Shown here one piece after another: positions 1 through 10,815 of a stretch of DNA of 64,000 nt. Within the stretch, counting starts at the first letter, position 1. Each line of letters begins with the position of its first letter. Below the pieces are notes generated by a model that was not told where the DNA came from, searched no databases, and saw nothing but the letters and a program-made list of their open reading frames with translations. The stretch spans positions 39,416,066-39,480,065 of the forward strand of contig CM047429.1 of the NCBI GenBank assembly GCA_026168455.1, written 5' to 3'. This DNA comes from Theocolax elegans. Its lineage: Eukaryota; Arthropoda; Insecta; Hymenoptera; Cerocephalidae. A program made the position numbers and the translations under genes.

Positions 1-588
1 CGGTTTTCCTTTTACCACTGCGGTTGTCTTACTCTGAATTTGTGACGGCGTATACGTGATGATGGTTGAGGCGTTACCGTTTACTGGCTGCGGTACGTAT
101 TCCTCTGGATCTTCCTCCCGTAGACTGTCGAACCACGCGAAACCGGTCGCGTCCAACTCTTCTATCATTTGTTCTAAAGTTAACTGACACTCCATTATGC
201 TGGTTAATGCGTTGATATACGAGGGTATACTTATATCCTGTAGTGTCAGTTTCGTTTGTGGGCAGCGCGATTCCCTTGTCGCCACCATGCATCTTTTCTT
301 GGAAGCTCTATTTGTATATTCGGTTGATCTCTTGTATATTAGCTTCATGTTTTTCCACATAATTAATTCACTTACGTTACTTATTTCGGAGCGGTGGATG
401 TGAATTCGGAGTTTGGCTTTCATATTATAATCTAATTGTTCCACAGAAAAATTATAAACTTGTCTTACTCCTCTATTTGTTCTAAAAAGAAATACACCTT
501 TGCCTTTGAGATGGCAATTCCAATTTCTCTTTTGGTCCATAACTTCTCTTCTTGACGGTACTTTATAAATCCACGCCACGGAGGCCAT
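1..588 (-). CDS. Unknown protein, N-terminal 196 codons, runs off window
   Basis: Reading the minus strand from the ATG at 588, every codon stays open to base 1 (196 codons), so the true stop lies outside the window. An in-frame TAA at 603-601, five codons upstream, makes 588 the first possible Met. The peptide starts MASVAWIYKVPSRREV, is basic for its first ~100 residues (runs such as KKRCM and RSEISN), then becomes acidic (EELDATG, REEDPEEY) with a Ser/Thr/Pro-rich tail. There are no membrane segments and no zinc-finger spacing I recognise. I cannot assign a family; a transposon first ORF or a host exon are both possible. Codon use is less AT-biased than the flanks and there is no frame damage, which suggests recent or constrained coding. 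It lies ~500 bp from a CACGTG-rich minisatellite that is upstream of its 5' end. Confidence 0.6.
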   Translation of the reverse strand, partial: MASVAWIYKVPSRREVMDQKRNWNCHLKGKGVFLFRTNRGVRQVYNFSVEQLDYNMKAKLRIHIHRSEISNVSELIMWKNMKLIYKRSTEYTNRASKKRCMVATRESRCPQTKLTLQDISIPSYINALTSIMECQLTLEQMIEELDATGFAWFDSLREEDPEEYVPQPVNGNASTIITYTPSQIQSKTTAVVKGKP

Positions 589-1086
589 TGTACAATTTAT
601 TTAATTGTCGGAATTTATAAGTGTAATCGTGTTAGTGTAATCGCGGCGTCCTAGTGTGATTTACAAAATTAAGTAGTTTGTAAGTTCGCTAAAAAAATTT
701 AAAGCTTAAAGATTTTCAAATTCCTTTTACAATTAGCTGTCCGAGCGCCATGTAACGGAGTGAATCTTTGCCGGGGCCTTGCTCAGATTCCAGGATTCGG
801 TCAGGAAGGAAATTGAAAATAATTATATCGTAATTTAATTGTAAAGACTAACTATATGTATATTTACAAAGCTATGTGGTGTACAAAATAAAAGAATAAA
901 TGGGATCGCCGTTTCCCTTGCTGACTGGGATGCGAACTTAGTTAATCTAGAATCAAACCAATAAACAATACTTAGTACTACGCGACTTACAAACTTTACA
1001 ATGCTAACTTATGACTAGTTTCCTAAACGGACGCGACTAACGGGTATCGTGTATACCCGCACGGTAATACGGTTCGAGCAAGTAGG
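589..1086. other. Non-coding spacer upstream of the edge ORF
   Basis: No open frame or known RNA is visible. It contains AATAAA-like words near 885-900. It could hold the promoter of the minus-strand ORF starting at 588, but I see no clear TATA box at a convincing distance. Confidence 0.5.
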
Positions 1087-1745
1087 TATGTTCACGAGGA
1101 TACGGTCGGGATAACCCACGTGTGCTCACGAGGGTGCGGTCGGGATAATCTACGTGTGCTCACGAAGATACGGTCGGGATAATCCACGTGTGCTCACGAG
1201 GATGCGGTCGGGATAACCCACGTGTGCTCACGAGGGTGCGGTCGGGATAATCTACGTGTGCTCACGAAGATACGGTCGGGATAATCCACGTGTGCTCACG
1301 AGGATGCGGTCGGGATAACCCACGTGTGCTCACGAGGGTGCGGTCGGGATAATCTACGTGTGCTCACGAAGATACGGTCGGGATAATCCACGTGTGCTCA
1401 CGAGGATGCGGTCGGGATAACCCACGTGTGCTCACGAGGGTGCGGTCGGGATAATCTACGTGTGCTCACGAAGATACGGTCAGGATAATCCACGTGTGCT
1501 CACGAGGATGCGGTCGGGATAACCCACGTGTGCTCACGAGGGTGCGGTCGGGATAATCTACGTGTGCTCACGAAGATACGGTCAGGATAATCCACGTGTG
1601 CTCACGAGGATACGGTCAGGATAATCTACGTGTGCTCACGAAGATACGGTCGGGATAATCCACGTGTGCTCACGAGGATACGGACAGGATTAGACACCAC
1701 GTGTGCTCACGAGGTGCCTACGGTAGGATGCGGTTACGGTAACGG
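1087..1745. repeat. 34-bp minisatellite with 102-bp higher-order period
   Basis: About 19 head-to-tail copies of a 34-bp unit of the form cggtcgggataayccacgtg + tgctcacgaggrtg. Three variants alternate (aaccc..agggtg, aatct..aagata, aatcc..aggatg), so identical variants recur every 102 bp, for example aaccc at 1113, 1215 and 1317. Most units carry CACGTG or TACGTG followed by TGTGCTCACGA. Decayed copies of the TGTGCTCACGA core continue at about 1780 and 1840. Confidence 0.95.
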
Positions 1746-2115
1746 TCGGTGCGGTATATGATGACTCGTGTTTACGAACGTGTGCTCACGAACGTATCCA
1801 CGGGCGCCTGCACCAGGGTTAGGATTCAGTCTGGCCGTGTGCTCACGACCAGCTTCCTCCGGCCCCCTGATCCAGACTGGTTACGGCGGTTCTCGGCGCG
1901 CCTTATATACCCGATTCTACGAGAGCGCGCATGCGTATAGCGCCTGTCTCCCCACTCCGGACGGGGTCAATGAACTGGCGGGTAGGCACAGTAGTGGGGA
2001 GGCGGTCAATCTATTTATAGCGCGGTCGTTGAACTCGCGTTTAACGGCACGTGTCTATCGCGAGGCTATCTTAATACTACGAGTCTTAAACCTAATGATT
2101 AATTGTACTTGTTAA
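1746..2115. other. GC-rich block beside the minisatellite, no convincing gene
   Basis: Base composition is clearly higher in GC than its surroundings, with a TATATA word near 1905 and CpG-rich runs such as gagagcgcgcatgcg. Overlapping open frames exist in two registers, but composition alone explains them and neither resembles a known protein. It could be a promoter-proximal region. Confidence 0.35.
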
Positions 2116-3236
2116 CTTAATAATTATTATGCTAAATGATTAATTAGCGCGTGCAATTATTGCGCGTCGCAATTATAAATATATTTAAAAATGCAAGGTT
2201 AATAATATTTAGGATTTTTAAATAATCAACATTATTTTTATATAGTAATTAATCTTTTATTGCATAATTTAAAGTAAAATAAAAAAAATTGAATTTGCCG
2301 ATGTGCATGTACAAGTTTTAAGATTTTAATTTCAAAATTGTTCGTGGTCCAGTGGATTAGATGCCGGAGTTCCCCTATTGCAAATATATAATTTATGTAT
2401 GTAATTTAAATATATAATTAAGTTACGTAACAGAATCATATAATTTATTATGTAACAGAAGTATGTAATTAATTACGTAATTAGTTGTTTCAATTCATTA
2501 CGTAAAGAAATTTAGTTACATAATTTAATTACATAATTTTTAAAAAATTAGGGAATGTATTATTTAATTTATCAATAATACGATTTTTAATATAATTATT
2601 TACTTAGCTAATATATATTTGGCATATAAAAAAAATTATGACCCGGATGCACGATATAATTTAAGTTCTGAGGTAAGAGGGAACAAAATAGTCAGTGTAA
2701 TAGTAAAAAAAATATTATGTTATTTATCAAAGCAATAAATTTGTTTATTTGTAACAGTTTATTCATTGCGGAATCTCCCAAATAATAAAAAATTAGTTTT
2801 AGACTCTTGAGAGTTGTCTTTTAAATTTTCCACCTACTAATTAAAATAATAGGTTTTAAAGCATTCTACATATTTTAGATTTTTAATAATTTCGCATGTA
2901 AGGTCTCACCAGAAATTTAAAAAAATCAAAAATATCTGAAATGTTTCTAAATCGGTTTTTTTAATTATGTGGGATTGGTAAATTTAATAACCATCTCGCA
3001 AGAATCAGAAATTAATATTTATTATTTAAGAGATTCAAGTAGCTTGTTGATCTTGATATAAGATGAGATTTTGACATCTTATGTAACATATATATACGTA
3101 TGTACAAAGATTATTGCAAATTAATAGAAGTTCAAATTTGGTACGCTACATATATAATTTCTATTATTTACAGTTATATACACACAAATCGCTTAAATAC
3201 TGCTAGTTTGAATTGCTGTTAGTTCGCAAGAAATAT
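2116..3236. other. AT-rich spacer with a tRNA-like 5' half
   Basis: There is no coding signal. At 2343-2375 the plus strand reads gtggtccagtggattagatg, a good Pol III box A (TGGTCCAGTGG) as in the 5' half of a tRNA; no box B follows within 60 bp, so it is a tRNA-derived SINE relic or chance. Between 2399 and 2545 the word TTACGTAA or close variants (ttacgtaac, attacgtaat, attacgtaaa) recurs several times in very AT-rich sequence. Confidence 0.4.
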
Positions 3237-3239
3237 TTA

Positions 3240-3818
3240 TAACTTTACGCAATGGTAGATTATCATTGTTAAAACAGATTCTGTAGCAACTATATGACAC
3301 AATGTATACTCCTTTTCCCTTGGCATGTCTAGTATGAAATCAATTAGTTGGACGTAATTGCCATCGGTGGATATTGCGTATGAATTATTGGATCTGCAAA
3401 TTTGAATCCTTAATGATCTATATAAGCAACAATAGTTTACTATTTTTCTAAAACTTCGACTTGCATCCGACAAATCAAGTTTTCGTATCCATTCGCTACG
3501 TGTCTTGTAGTGTTTTCCAAAATACCTTGTATCAAGTAGCTTACACGTATTCTTTGTATATTTATAATCAAGATAATCAGTAAATTCATCAATTTTAGAC
3601 GATTCTTGCATGGAAATATGTTTTTTTAAAGTCAATAGACTCTGATTCATTGATAAATTTCTGCAAATTTGGTGAACTACTCCTTTAGCAGCATGGATTT
3701 GTCGAATAATATTGCCGATTTCATTTTCAAAACAATAACCTGAGTGCGACCAAAGAGGATCCCAGTTTGCTACACTTTTCGATAAGTGAAGTAATTTATG
3801 AGCGATACAGCTGAAAAT
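3240..3818 (-). pseudogene. DNA-transposase C-terminal fragment (CACTA/DUF4218-like)
   Basis: The minus-strand frame holds HKLLHLSKSVANWDPLWSHS followed by GYCFENEIGNIIRQIHAAKG. The layout LLHL-x5-W-x-PLW-x-HS-x3-FE followed by a GxIxRxxH segment is the signature of the transposase-associated domain found in many insect transposon-derived proteins and related to the plant CACTA DUF4218 region. About 190 residues remain; the N-terminal catalytic part is absent and the frame begins inside unrelated copia sequence at about 3820-3850, so the first dozen residues of the open frame are not part of the gene. The stop is at 3237-3239. Assignment is by motif recognition from memory; superfamily is uncertain. 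Confidence 0.5.
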
Positions 3819-3845
3819 AGGAACGCAGACTTCGATAATTATAAC

Positions 3846-4049
3846 AAGACACAAGAATACACTGCTATGTCAGAAGCAATAACAGAAGTACTGTTTGTTA
3901 GAAACTTGTTAAGTGAATCATTTGATGTAACATTCGACAAACCAATTAACGTGTACGACGATAACTCAGGAGCAATTGCGATAGCTAAATTCGGAAATTT
4001 TACAAAAAACTCGAAGCACATTGAAGCGCAATATCATTTCATAAATTAA
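3846..4049 (+). pseudogene. Ty1/copia RNase H fragment
   Basis: The frame reads KTQEYTAMSEAITEVLFVRN, then PINVYDDNSGAIAIAKFGNF and SKHIEAQYHFIN. This is the end of copia-type RNase H: the EYxAxSEAxxE block, the DN-x-(S/G)-AI block and the KHI-x-x-x-YHF block appear in order and with normal spacing. Only about 67 residues remain. The frame stops at 4047-4049, and the 5' part abuts the minus-strand transposase scrap. It is a broken, non-functional piece of pol. Confidence 0.8.
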
Positions 4050-4068
4050 GGACTAAATATGCCGCGGC

Positions 4069-4960
4069 AGTTACACTCCTATTGGAGTAAAGGTTTTGTA
4101 AAGAAAACACTGATTGATACTAAAGATAATAAATCAAAAATAGTGGCTACATGCGTGAAATGCAAAAAAGTGTTAGCTAACTCAGATTAAAGCAGGTTAA
4201 AAACGCATAGGTAAGTAACGTCGAAATAACAATTTCTAAGAAATAGTTTTATTTATGAAAATAGTGTGCGCAAAACTAGAAAAAAACATGAAAATGATAA
4301 AATTTTTTATTTCCTTCGGTCATTTTACAGAAATCGATGCAAATTAAATGATATCGATAGTAATCAATGCCGTGATAATGATTCAACAGGAATTATTATA
4401 ACCTCAAATAAAAGAAAAGCTTCAACAAATTTAAGTGATATTGTGCTGGATGACAGTAACGTCAACAGTTCTGTGAACAATATAATAATAGTATATTAGA
4501 AATATCAGATTCAGAAGTAAGTATTTTAAACCTATATTTTTTAACAACTTGTACTACATTTGTGTAATATTTAATTACACATACTTAATTCAGTCAATGC
4601 AGATGAAGAAAACAATATAATAAATTTGAAAATAAGGCAACTAAAATCAGTACAATTGAAGGGAATACGATGAAAAAATTTTTCGACCTTGTTGATCCTA
4701 AAGAAAATAATATAATTAACGAATTGCTTCTTCGTTATTTAATAAGTAACAATTTAAAATTTGATATTTCATCCGTTTCTTTTACTAGTTTCATAAAAAA
4801 AATTAAGGCCTGCATATCAAATACTTAGTATGGATGAATTGCAAGGTACTACATTAAACGATTCTTTCAATAAGTTTGCTAAAAATGTACAAATTTCTGG
4901 TTCTGACATTTTATTGATTAATGCAAAAGAAGTGTCGCGTCATGATAGACGCATCGTACA
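4069..4960 (+). pseudogene. BED-finger hAT-like transposase relic
   Basis: A start at about 4069 gives an HSYWSKGFVKK segment, then ATCVKCKKVLANSD and, across a TAA and a short shift, a RLKTH word. This is the C-x2-C plus SRLxTH pattern of a BED zinc finger. A Ser/Asn-rich linker follows (4266-4499). At 4715-4826 a segment (LRYLISNNLKFDISS then FTSFIKKIKA) resembles the hAT motif in which a non-Pro helix leads to a Phe-rich 'FxxFI' block, and in another frame LQGTTLNDSFNKF (4838-4880) resembles the LxGxxLDxxY block that follows in hAT transposases. Several stops and at least two frame changes show it is dead. Confidence 0.5.
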
Positions 4961-5030
4961 CACATGCGCGTACACATACACACACACATACGTACACCCA
5001 CATACGCACACACGTGCGCACGCATTTAAT
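4955..5030. repeat. Imperfect (CA)n microsatellite
   Basis: Runs of CACACA interrupted by TACGTA and GCGC steps, over about 75 bp. Confidence 0.85.
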
Positions 5031-5529
5031 ACTCAAAGTAGGATGTCCTCGTCAAGACAGGAACCGCCTTGAAAAATTCTAGCCAATAACTTAATTAGGA
5101 CACGCATGACAAAGAATAAATTAATTAAGTAAATGTACAATGTTATAACCAAATTTGATTGGTCAAGAGGAACCAAAACTTCACTCCAAACCCTTGATAT
5201 AAATAGGGATGTCGCGCCGGGGGTGTGTGTTCTTGCTCTTTAGTCCTTTCTCAAGTAAGGTAAAATCCTGTGTCCAAAATTTAACGCGAAATAAAGCAAG
5301 AAAATCGAAAGTCATTGTTCAGTATCTTTAAACCTTCAAACACCAGTCATTTTCCTATTCCCTTTAAAATCCCAATTAGTCTATACCGCATTTCTATTGT
5401 TTTTTTTATTGAAAGCTTCAAATCTTACAAGAGATTTATTTGCTTATTGGTACATTATTTATTAAATACATAGTTGAGTTGAAAGCGTTGGTAAATTTCA
5501 GTACCTTACAGTATGCATTTTCACATATA

Positions 5530-6647
5530 CACTCTAAACCCTAATCTGTAAAAATCGACGTTAGAATGTTTAAATTCGTGATTTTACAGTTTATGAAAAG
5601 GTTAAAATCATAAAATTACACATTACAGTAGGTAAAATACATAATTTACACTTTAAATAAGCAATGGAAATTGTGATATTTACAGATTTGAAATGTGTAA
5701 AATGTGAAATTTACAGCTGTGAAAAGTGCGAATATTCGGCGACTAAATACAAAACTGTAAATTCAAGATTTTACATTTACCAAAAGAGTAAAGTGGTAGA
5801 ATAACACATCTGAAAAGTGCAAATTGTAAAAATTAAATGTTTCAAAAGCGTAAGATGTAATAGAAGGAAAAAAATAGAATTTAACTCTCCCTAGTAGAAA
5901 TTGAGCATTTTAAGGTTAGGCAAAATTTGTAATTTGATCATATTAGGATCATATTTTGAGCATTTTATGCTAATTCGTCACTTTCTGGCTTAAAAACCGT
6001 TTCAATTATGCTCAAAATTTTACTAGGGCTTTTATAAAGGTTAAGAGTACTCATTTTACGATTTGGAAAGTGTAAATATAGAAAATAACGATTTGAAAAA
6101 TTGTAAAATCTGGGGCATTGATTTAAATCTATAAATATTAGATTTTCAACTTCTTAGAAAGAAGAAAATAATAAAAGTTTATTTATATACAATAGAATAT
6201 AAGTAAAGGGTTTTAATTAGAAGAATTATAACCTAAATTAATATTTAGGTTATTGCGAAAACGATTATTATACACCACAAATATATTTAAATATAGTTAA
6301 ATTCTATTTTTTTCCTTCTATTACATCTTACGCTTTTGAAACATTTAATTTTTACAATTTGCACTTTTCAGATGTGTAATTCTACCATTTTACTCTTTTG
6401 GTAAATGTAGAATCTTGAATTTACAGTTTTGTATTTAGTCGCCGAATCTTCGCACTTTTCACTGTTGTAAATTTCATATTTTACACATTTCAAATCTGTA
6501 AATATCACAATTTCCATTGCCTAAAGTGTAAATTATGTATTTTACCTACTGTAATGTGTAATTTTATGATTTAAGCCATTTCATAGACTGTAAAATCACG
6601 AATTCAAACATTCTAACGTCGATTTTTACAGATTAGGGTTTAGAGTG
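5530..6647. mobile_element. Foldback MITE, 1118 bp, ~350-bp inverted arms, TA-flanked
   Basis: The left arm beginning CACTCTAAACCCTAATCTG is mirrored by the right arm ending CAGATTAGGGTTTAGAGTG, and similarity continues for about 350 bp inward (5530-5882 against 6298-6647). Each end is flanked by TA (5528-5529 and 6648-6649), the target duplication of Tc1/mariner-type elements. The arms are rich in a repeated TGTAAA/TTTACA word. There is no coding capacity. It interrupts the 3' UTR of the surrounding LINE, so it is younger than the LINE. Confidence 0.9.
5889..6028. mobile_element. Nested 140-bp inverted-repeat element inside the MITE
   Basis: It begins CCCTAGTAGAAATTGAGCAT and ends ATGCTCAAAATTTTACTAGGG-like sequence, giving ~20-bp imperfect terminal inverted repeats. 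It occupies the spacer between the two large MITE arms. It may be a later insertion or the original loop of the MITE. Confidence 0.6.
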
Positions 6648-6690
6648 TATGTCAAAATAGTTATTTGCGCTCGCTTGTATGTACATATTC

Positions 6691-9600
6691 TTATACTTTA
6701 ATTTCACATTCGTTAAGGAAGTTTACTATTGTTTGGCACGCAGTGATGTCGGGCTTCGACAGAACCACAGAAGCTTTCATTGGCATCTGATAGTTTAACT
6801 TATATAATTCCTTCAGTAGTTTGACGCGTTGTGTATCGTACAAAGAGCATTGCCAAAGCACATGGTCAATGTCTTCGTCCGCTGAGTTACATAAACATTT
6901 AGGGTTGTCAATTATTTGTATTCTCGCTAGCGAAACTGCTAAGCTATAATGGTCGGCTCTACACCTATTGATTGAAACTATGACTTCTCTTGACAATTTT
7001 TTATTATAGAACCACGGCTTATTTTCACAATAATTATAGTAATTTTCGAAATAGTGTTTACCTTTTGCTCGTCCCATATTTGATATTAAGTTTTTACTAT
7101 TTTCATTTAAGTTTCTTTAAAGTGATGCTTGAGACAATCAAAGGGAATTTTGATTGTTTCGTCTATACTCAAATTGTCACTTGCGTACTTCGCTGCTTTG
7201 TCAGCTAGTTCATTACCATTAATACCGCAATGTGCAGGTATCCATATCATTTCTAGTTTAATGTCGCTATTTCTAGTATTTATAAATTTTACATATTTTT
7301 GTTTGATTTCATATATATAAGGATTGATTCTTATATATATTTTACAGTTTTCGAGGTTATTTAAGACGTTAAGGGAGTCGGAAAATATCACGATATTTTT
7401 ATAGCTATTTTTAAGTGCCATATCTATTGCATCGTTGATTGCAACACACTCGGCCATGTATATAGATGCATTATTGTCAATTTTTCTTTGCAGTGTTATA
7501 TTTAAAGTCGGGCTTACGCACGCTGTGCCTACTTTTTCTTTAATATCGTTATTGCTGCCATCCGTGTAAATTTCTACTACATTTTTCAGATCTATTAAAT
7601 CATTAAGCTTGGCGTTAGGTTTTTCACTGTTTTTTAGTCGGTTACCTAAAGATTTATTAAAAGGATTAGAGGTAGTGAGGATATCGAAATCATAGTTATA
7701 AATATTGTAATTGTTTGCGAGTAAAAGCGGAACCTTTAAGTTTTTGATTGCAATTATGCTAGATTCGAAAAGTTTCTTTCGTTTTCTTTTGCACTTGGAT
7801 ATGACACTAGAAAAATAGCTATTTATAGTTTTACTAATTAGTAGAGCGTCATTGCTACGGATTTTTGTAAGATAAGTATAATTTTGGTACTTCACTCTTT
7901 CAAATAACGGAGGAAGCTTCGACTCTGCCAGTAGGATGCTTAAGGGAGTAGATATACGGTAGCCAAGGGCCAAACGTTTCGCCATGTACTGAATTTGGTC
8001 AATTTTTTTAATAAGTTGCTTCTCACTAGGAAAGTACTCACAGCTGCCATATTCGATAATCGATCTAACAAAACACTTGGTAAAAGTAATTAACGTGTTC
8101 GGATTATCACCCCACCAAGTACCACATAGATATTTTACAATATTAAGAGATCTTCGGCATCTGTTTATTATCCCGTTTATATGTTATTTGAAGATGAATT
8201 TGTAATCAAAGATTATTCCTAAGAAACGTACTGATTCGTTAGATTTAATTATGCACTCGTTATTTATTTTAATTTCTGTTTCTCCAGGGTCAATATTTAA
8301 ATTATTAAAGTTCATAAAGACAGTTTTATGTGGAGCAAGATCTAACTCGAGTTTTATTAATTCGCTGTTTAAAAAACTTATCGAATTTTGGAGAGTTTCT
8401 TTATTCTCAGAAAACATTACGATGTCGTCCGCAAATTGGGAGACAGTAACTGTATTAGGAATATGTGTAAATTATATAATATCGGTCTCTCCGAACTAAA
8501 TGCTTTATTTTAGATTAAAGCAGGCCTATCGTACTCTTTGTCCACTATGGTTGGTGGAATTTCCCAGAGTACGGCCTTTTAAAATAATTAAAGGCGTTTC
8601 GTCCTCGATCTCCAGCTTGGACTCCTCAGTAAGGAACTGGAGATCTTACCTTAGACGCCTGTCGCAAGATGAACCGCGACGCCAGCTCGATGTTCTGCGG
8701 CTATATATATAGAAAAGAGACGACGATCTCTCCAACGAGTGTAGAGAGATAGTCGTCTCCATCTGGTGGTGGGAAAAACCACCAGCCAGAGTGCGATTAG
8801 CGTGTATTAGGAATATTTATAAGTATTGCAGAGACGTATATAATATAAAGGAATGGGCTAAGTACACCCCCCTGCGGGACACCTTTATAGGCGTGTGTGA
8901 TCTTTTTTGTAATTAGCGAGCGAATATACCTTTCGTATGTTAAAAACTTGACTAATCTAACTATTTTAGCTGGGCATCCAATTTCACTTAGTTTTTGAAT
9001 CAGAATGTCACTCACTACATTGTCGAAAGCCCCACATACGTCGAGGAATACTGCAAACAGCTCTTTTTTTCGTCTTAGTGATTGCTGAATATTTATAGAT
9101 AAATTTAGTATATTATCGGAGCACGATTGACCTTTACGAAATCCGCTTTGACTAGGGGGTAGGATGTGCTGTGTTTCGATCCACCATTGTAATTTGTTTT
9201 TAACAATTGTTTCGAACAGTTTGCACAATGCTGATGTTAGAGCTATTGTTCTATAATTCACTCCGTCAGTCTTGCTTACAAAGTGAAGAAATGTGTCTTT
9301 CCAGCAATTTGGTTAAATACCAGTACGATACATCTCATTATAAATATCTAAAAGGATTAATTTGTATTTCACTGGTAGTTTTTGGAGAATGTTGTAGTCT
9401 ATACCGTCCAATCCTGGAGATGATTTTGAATTTCGAGAGTCAAGGGCTAAATTGAATTCAGTAAAAGAGAAATCTCTTTCTAAGATCTCGTTTTCCCTGC
9501 ATTCAGGGAATATATGAGGATCATTGGGGACCCAGGGTGGACAAATTTTATTAAGAACGATTTCCTTTTTTTCTATTTGTAAATTTTCTGAAGTATGTGT

Positions 9601-10776
9601 TGGTGAAATTTTAACCCATCTATTGTTTAATATTTTGGCTGTATTCCAAATATATTTTGCGTCAGTTTGAGAATTAAGTGTTTTGGTAAATTCTTTGTAT
9701 TATTGTTTTTTTTTTAGTACGGAATGTTTTGTAGGCCATGGCCCTTAATTTTTTGTACTCTTTATCATGTATCTCTTTATCATGTATCTCTTTATCAGTA
9801 TGATCATTTAGTAGTTTGGTTTTTTCCCAAATTCGGAACGAATTATTGCGAAGATCTCTGAATTTTTGACATTCTTGATCCCACCATGCAACTGGATTCC
9901 TGTGAGTGTTTATGTTAACTTTTCTTTTACTTGGTGTGTTAGTTTTAATAGAGTTGCTAACAATATTTGTGAAAAGGGTATATTTTCCGTCAGGAGGTAG
10001 GGTGTCAAATTCCGAAGTAAAAAATTGAGTGTATTTTTCTTCGAGTTCTACTAAGACATTACTCCAGTTTGTTTTTAAAGAAGTGATTCTTAAAGATTCT
10101 TTTATGTATATTGTTTTTTTTTCTAATTCTATGGGGTAGTGATTCGAACCGTAAGTATGTTTATGAATGAAAGTATTTATTTTATCTGCGATTGCATTGT
10201 TACTAATGGCTAAATCAATATTAGACATTGAAGTGCTATCAGTATGAGTGATGGCGTCATGATTGTGTATAATTAAATTTAGTTTATCAATACATTCTGA
10301 AAGTTTTACTATTACTTTCTAGGTCTTTTGACATTATGAGAATTAAAATTTCCTAATTATATGTTGTATTCCTTTTGTGGGACTTTCGTAAAAATGTCAA
10401 CCCATTGTTCTATATTAAGATTTATTCCGGGGGGCTTGTAACAAACAGTCAGATTGAAAGCAGGATCAGTATTAGTAATTCGCATGCAACAAATTTCCAC
10501 TGAGTCATCAGGAGATTTAACGTTAACAATTTCTTTAAATGCTATACTTTTACGGAATAGAATCAAGATACCGCCGCCTGTTTTGTTTGTTCTGTCTTTA
10601 CGGAATGTTATAAAACCTGGGTATTGGAAAGTACCTACTTTGTCGGTGAGCCACGTTTCAACGCATACAAATATATCGATGTCTTCTAGTATCAGCTGCA
10701 ACTCGTTTCTTCGTCGTTGTATGCTTCTCGCATTCCAGAAAACGATGTTTAATTTCGTGTCATAGACTTGGGTCAT
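6691..10776 (-). pseudogene. LINE ORF2: endonuclease, reverse transcriptase, RNase H, Cys/His tail
   Basis: From the Met at 10776 the order is: APE-type endonuclease (NIVFWNARSIQ, then the catalytic Glu in CVETWL), broken by a TAA at about 10357 just before the expected GDFN box (here LGNFN across the break); endonuclease tail with SNHYP (10228-9674); RT fingers/palm (YRTIALTSALCKLFETIV, SGFRKGQS, FLDVCGAFDNV, GVPQGGVLSP, 9261-8820); RT FADD at about 8430; RNase H with Asp/Glu/Asp/Asp set (IYTDGS, MAECVA, FSDSLN, NELADKAA; 7600-7150); and a C-terminal CLCNSADEDIDHVLWQC motif near 6870. Breaks: at least one stop in the endonuclease, loss of frame around 9670-9270, a SINE-like insertion at 8465-8802, and stops or shifts near 8180 and 7100. 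ORF2 would supply nicking, target-primed reverse transcription and RNA removal. Confidence 0.85.
8465..8802 (-). mobile_element. SINE-like insertion with 14-bp TSD in LINE RT domain
   Basis: The direct repeat tgtattaggaatat occurs at 8451-8464 and 8803-8816. The 338 bp between have no LINE homology. Read on the minus strand, the element opens with a strong hairpin (CTGGTGG..CCACCAG) and a second one (GAGACGAC..GTCGTCTC with TATCTCTC/GGAGAGAT inside), then a GC-moderate body, and ends in an AATAAAGCATTTAG tail followed by AT-rich sequence. The duplicated bases encode the same four residues on both sides (IPNT and PNT), so the insertion lies a few residues before FADD. I do not see tRNA boxes; the head resembles no RNA I can name. 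A tail relative lies at 59358-59395. Confidence 0.8.
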
Positions 10777-10815
10777 TGCGAGAGAAAATTAAGAAGGAAA
10801 GTTTGTTTAGTTTGT

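Noticed and set aside
1087..1745. CRISPR-like array
   Set aside because: Repeats are contiguous 34-bp units without unique spacers and the DNA is eukaryotic.
1749..2115. Two overlapping plus-strand frames after the minisatellite
   Set aside because: They include minisatellite-derived sequence and differ only by register in a GC-rich block; no protein features.
2399..2545. Cluster of TTACGTAA words as PAR-bZIP binding sites
   Set aside because: The local DNA is extremely AT-rich with many imperfect palindromes; no gene nearby would give it meaning.
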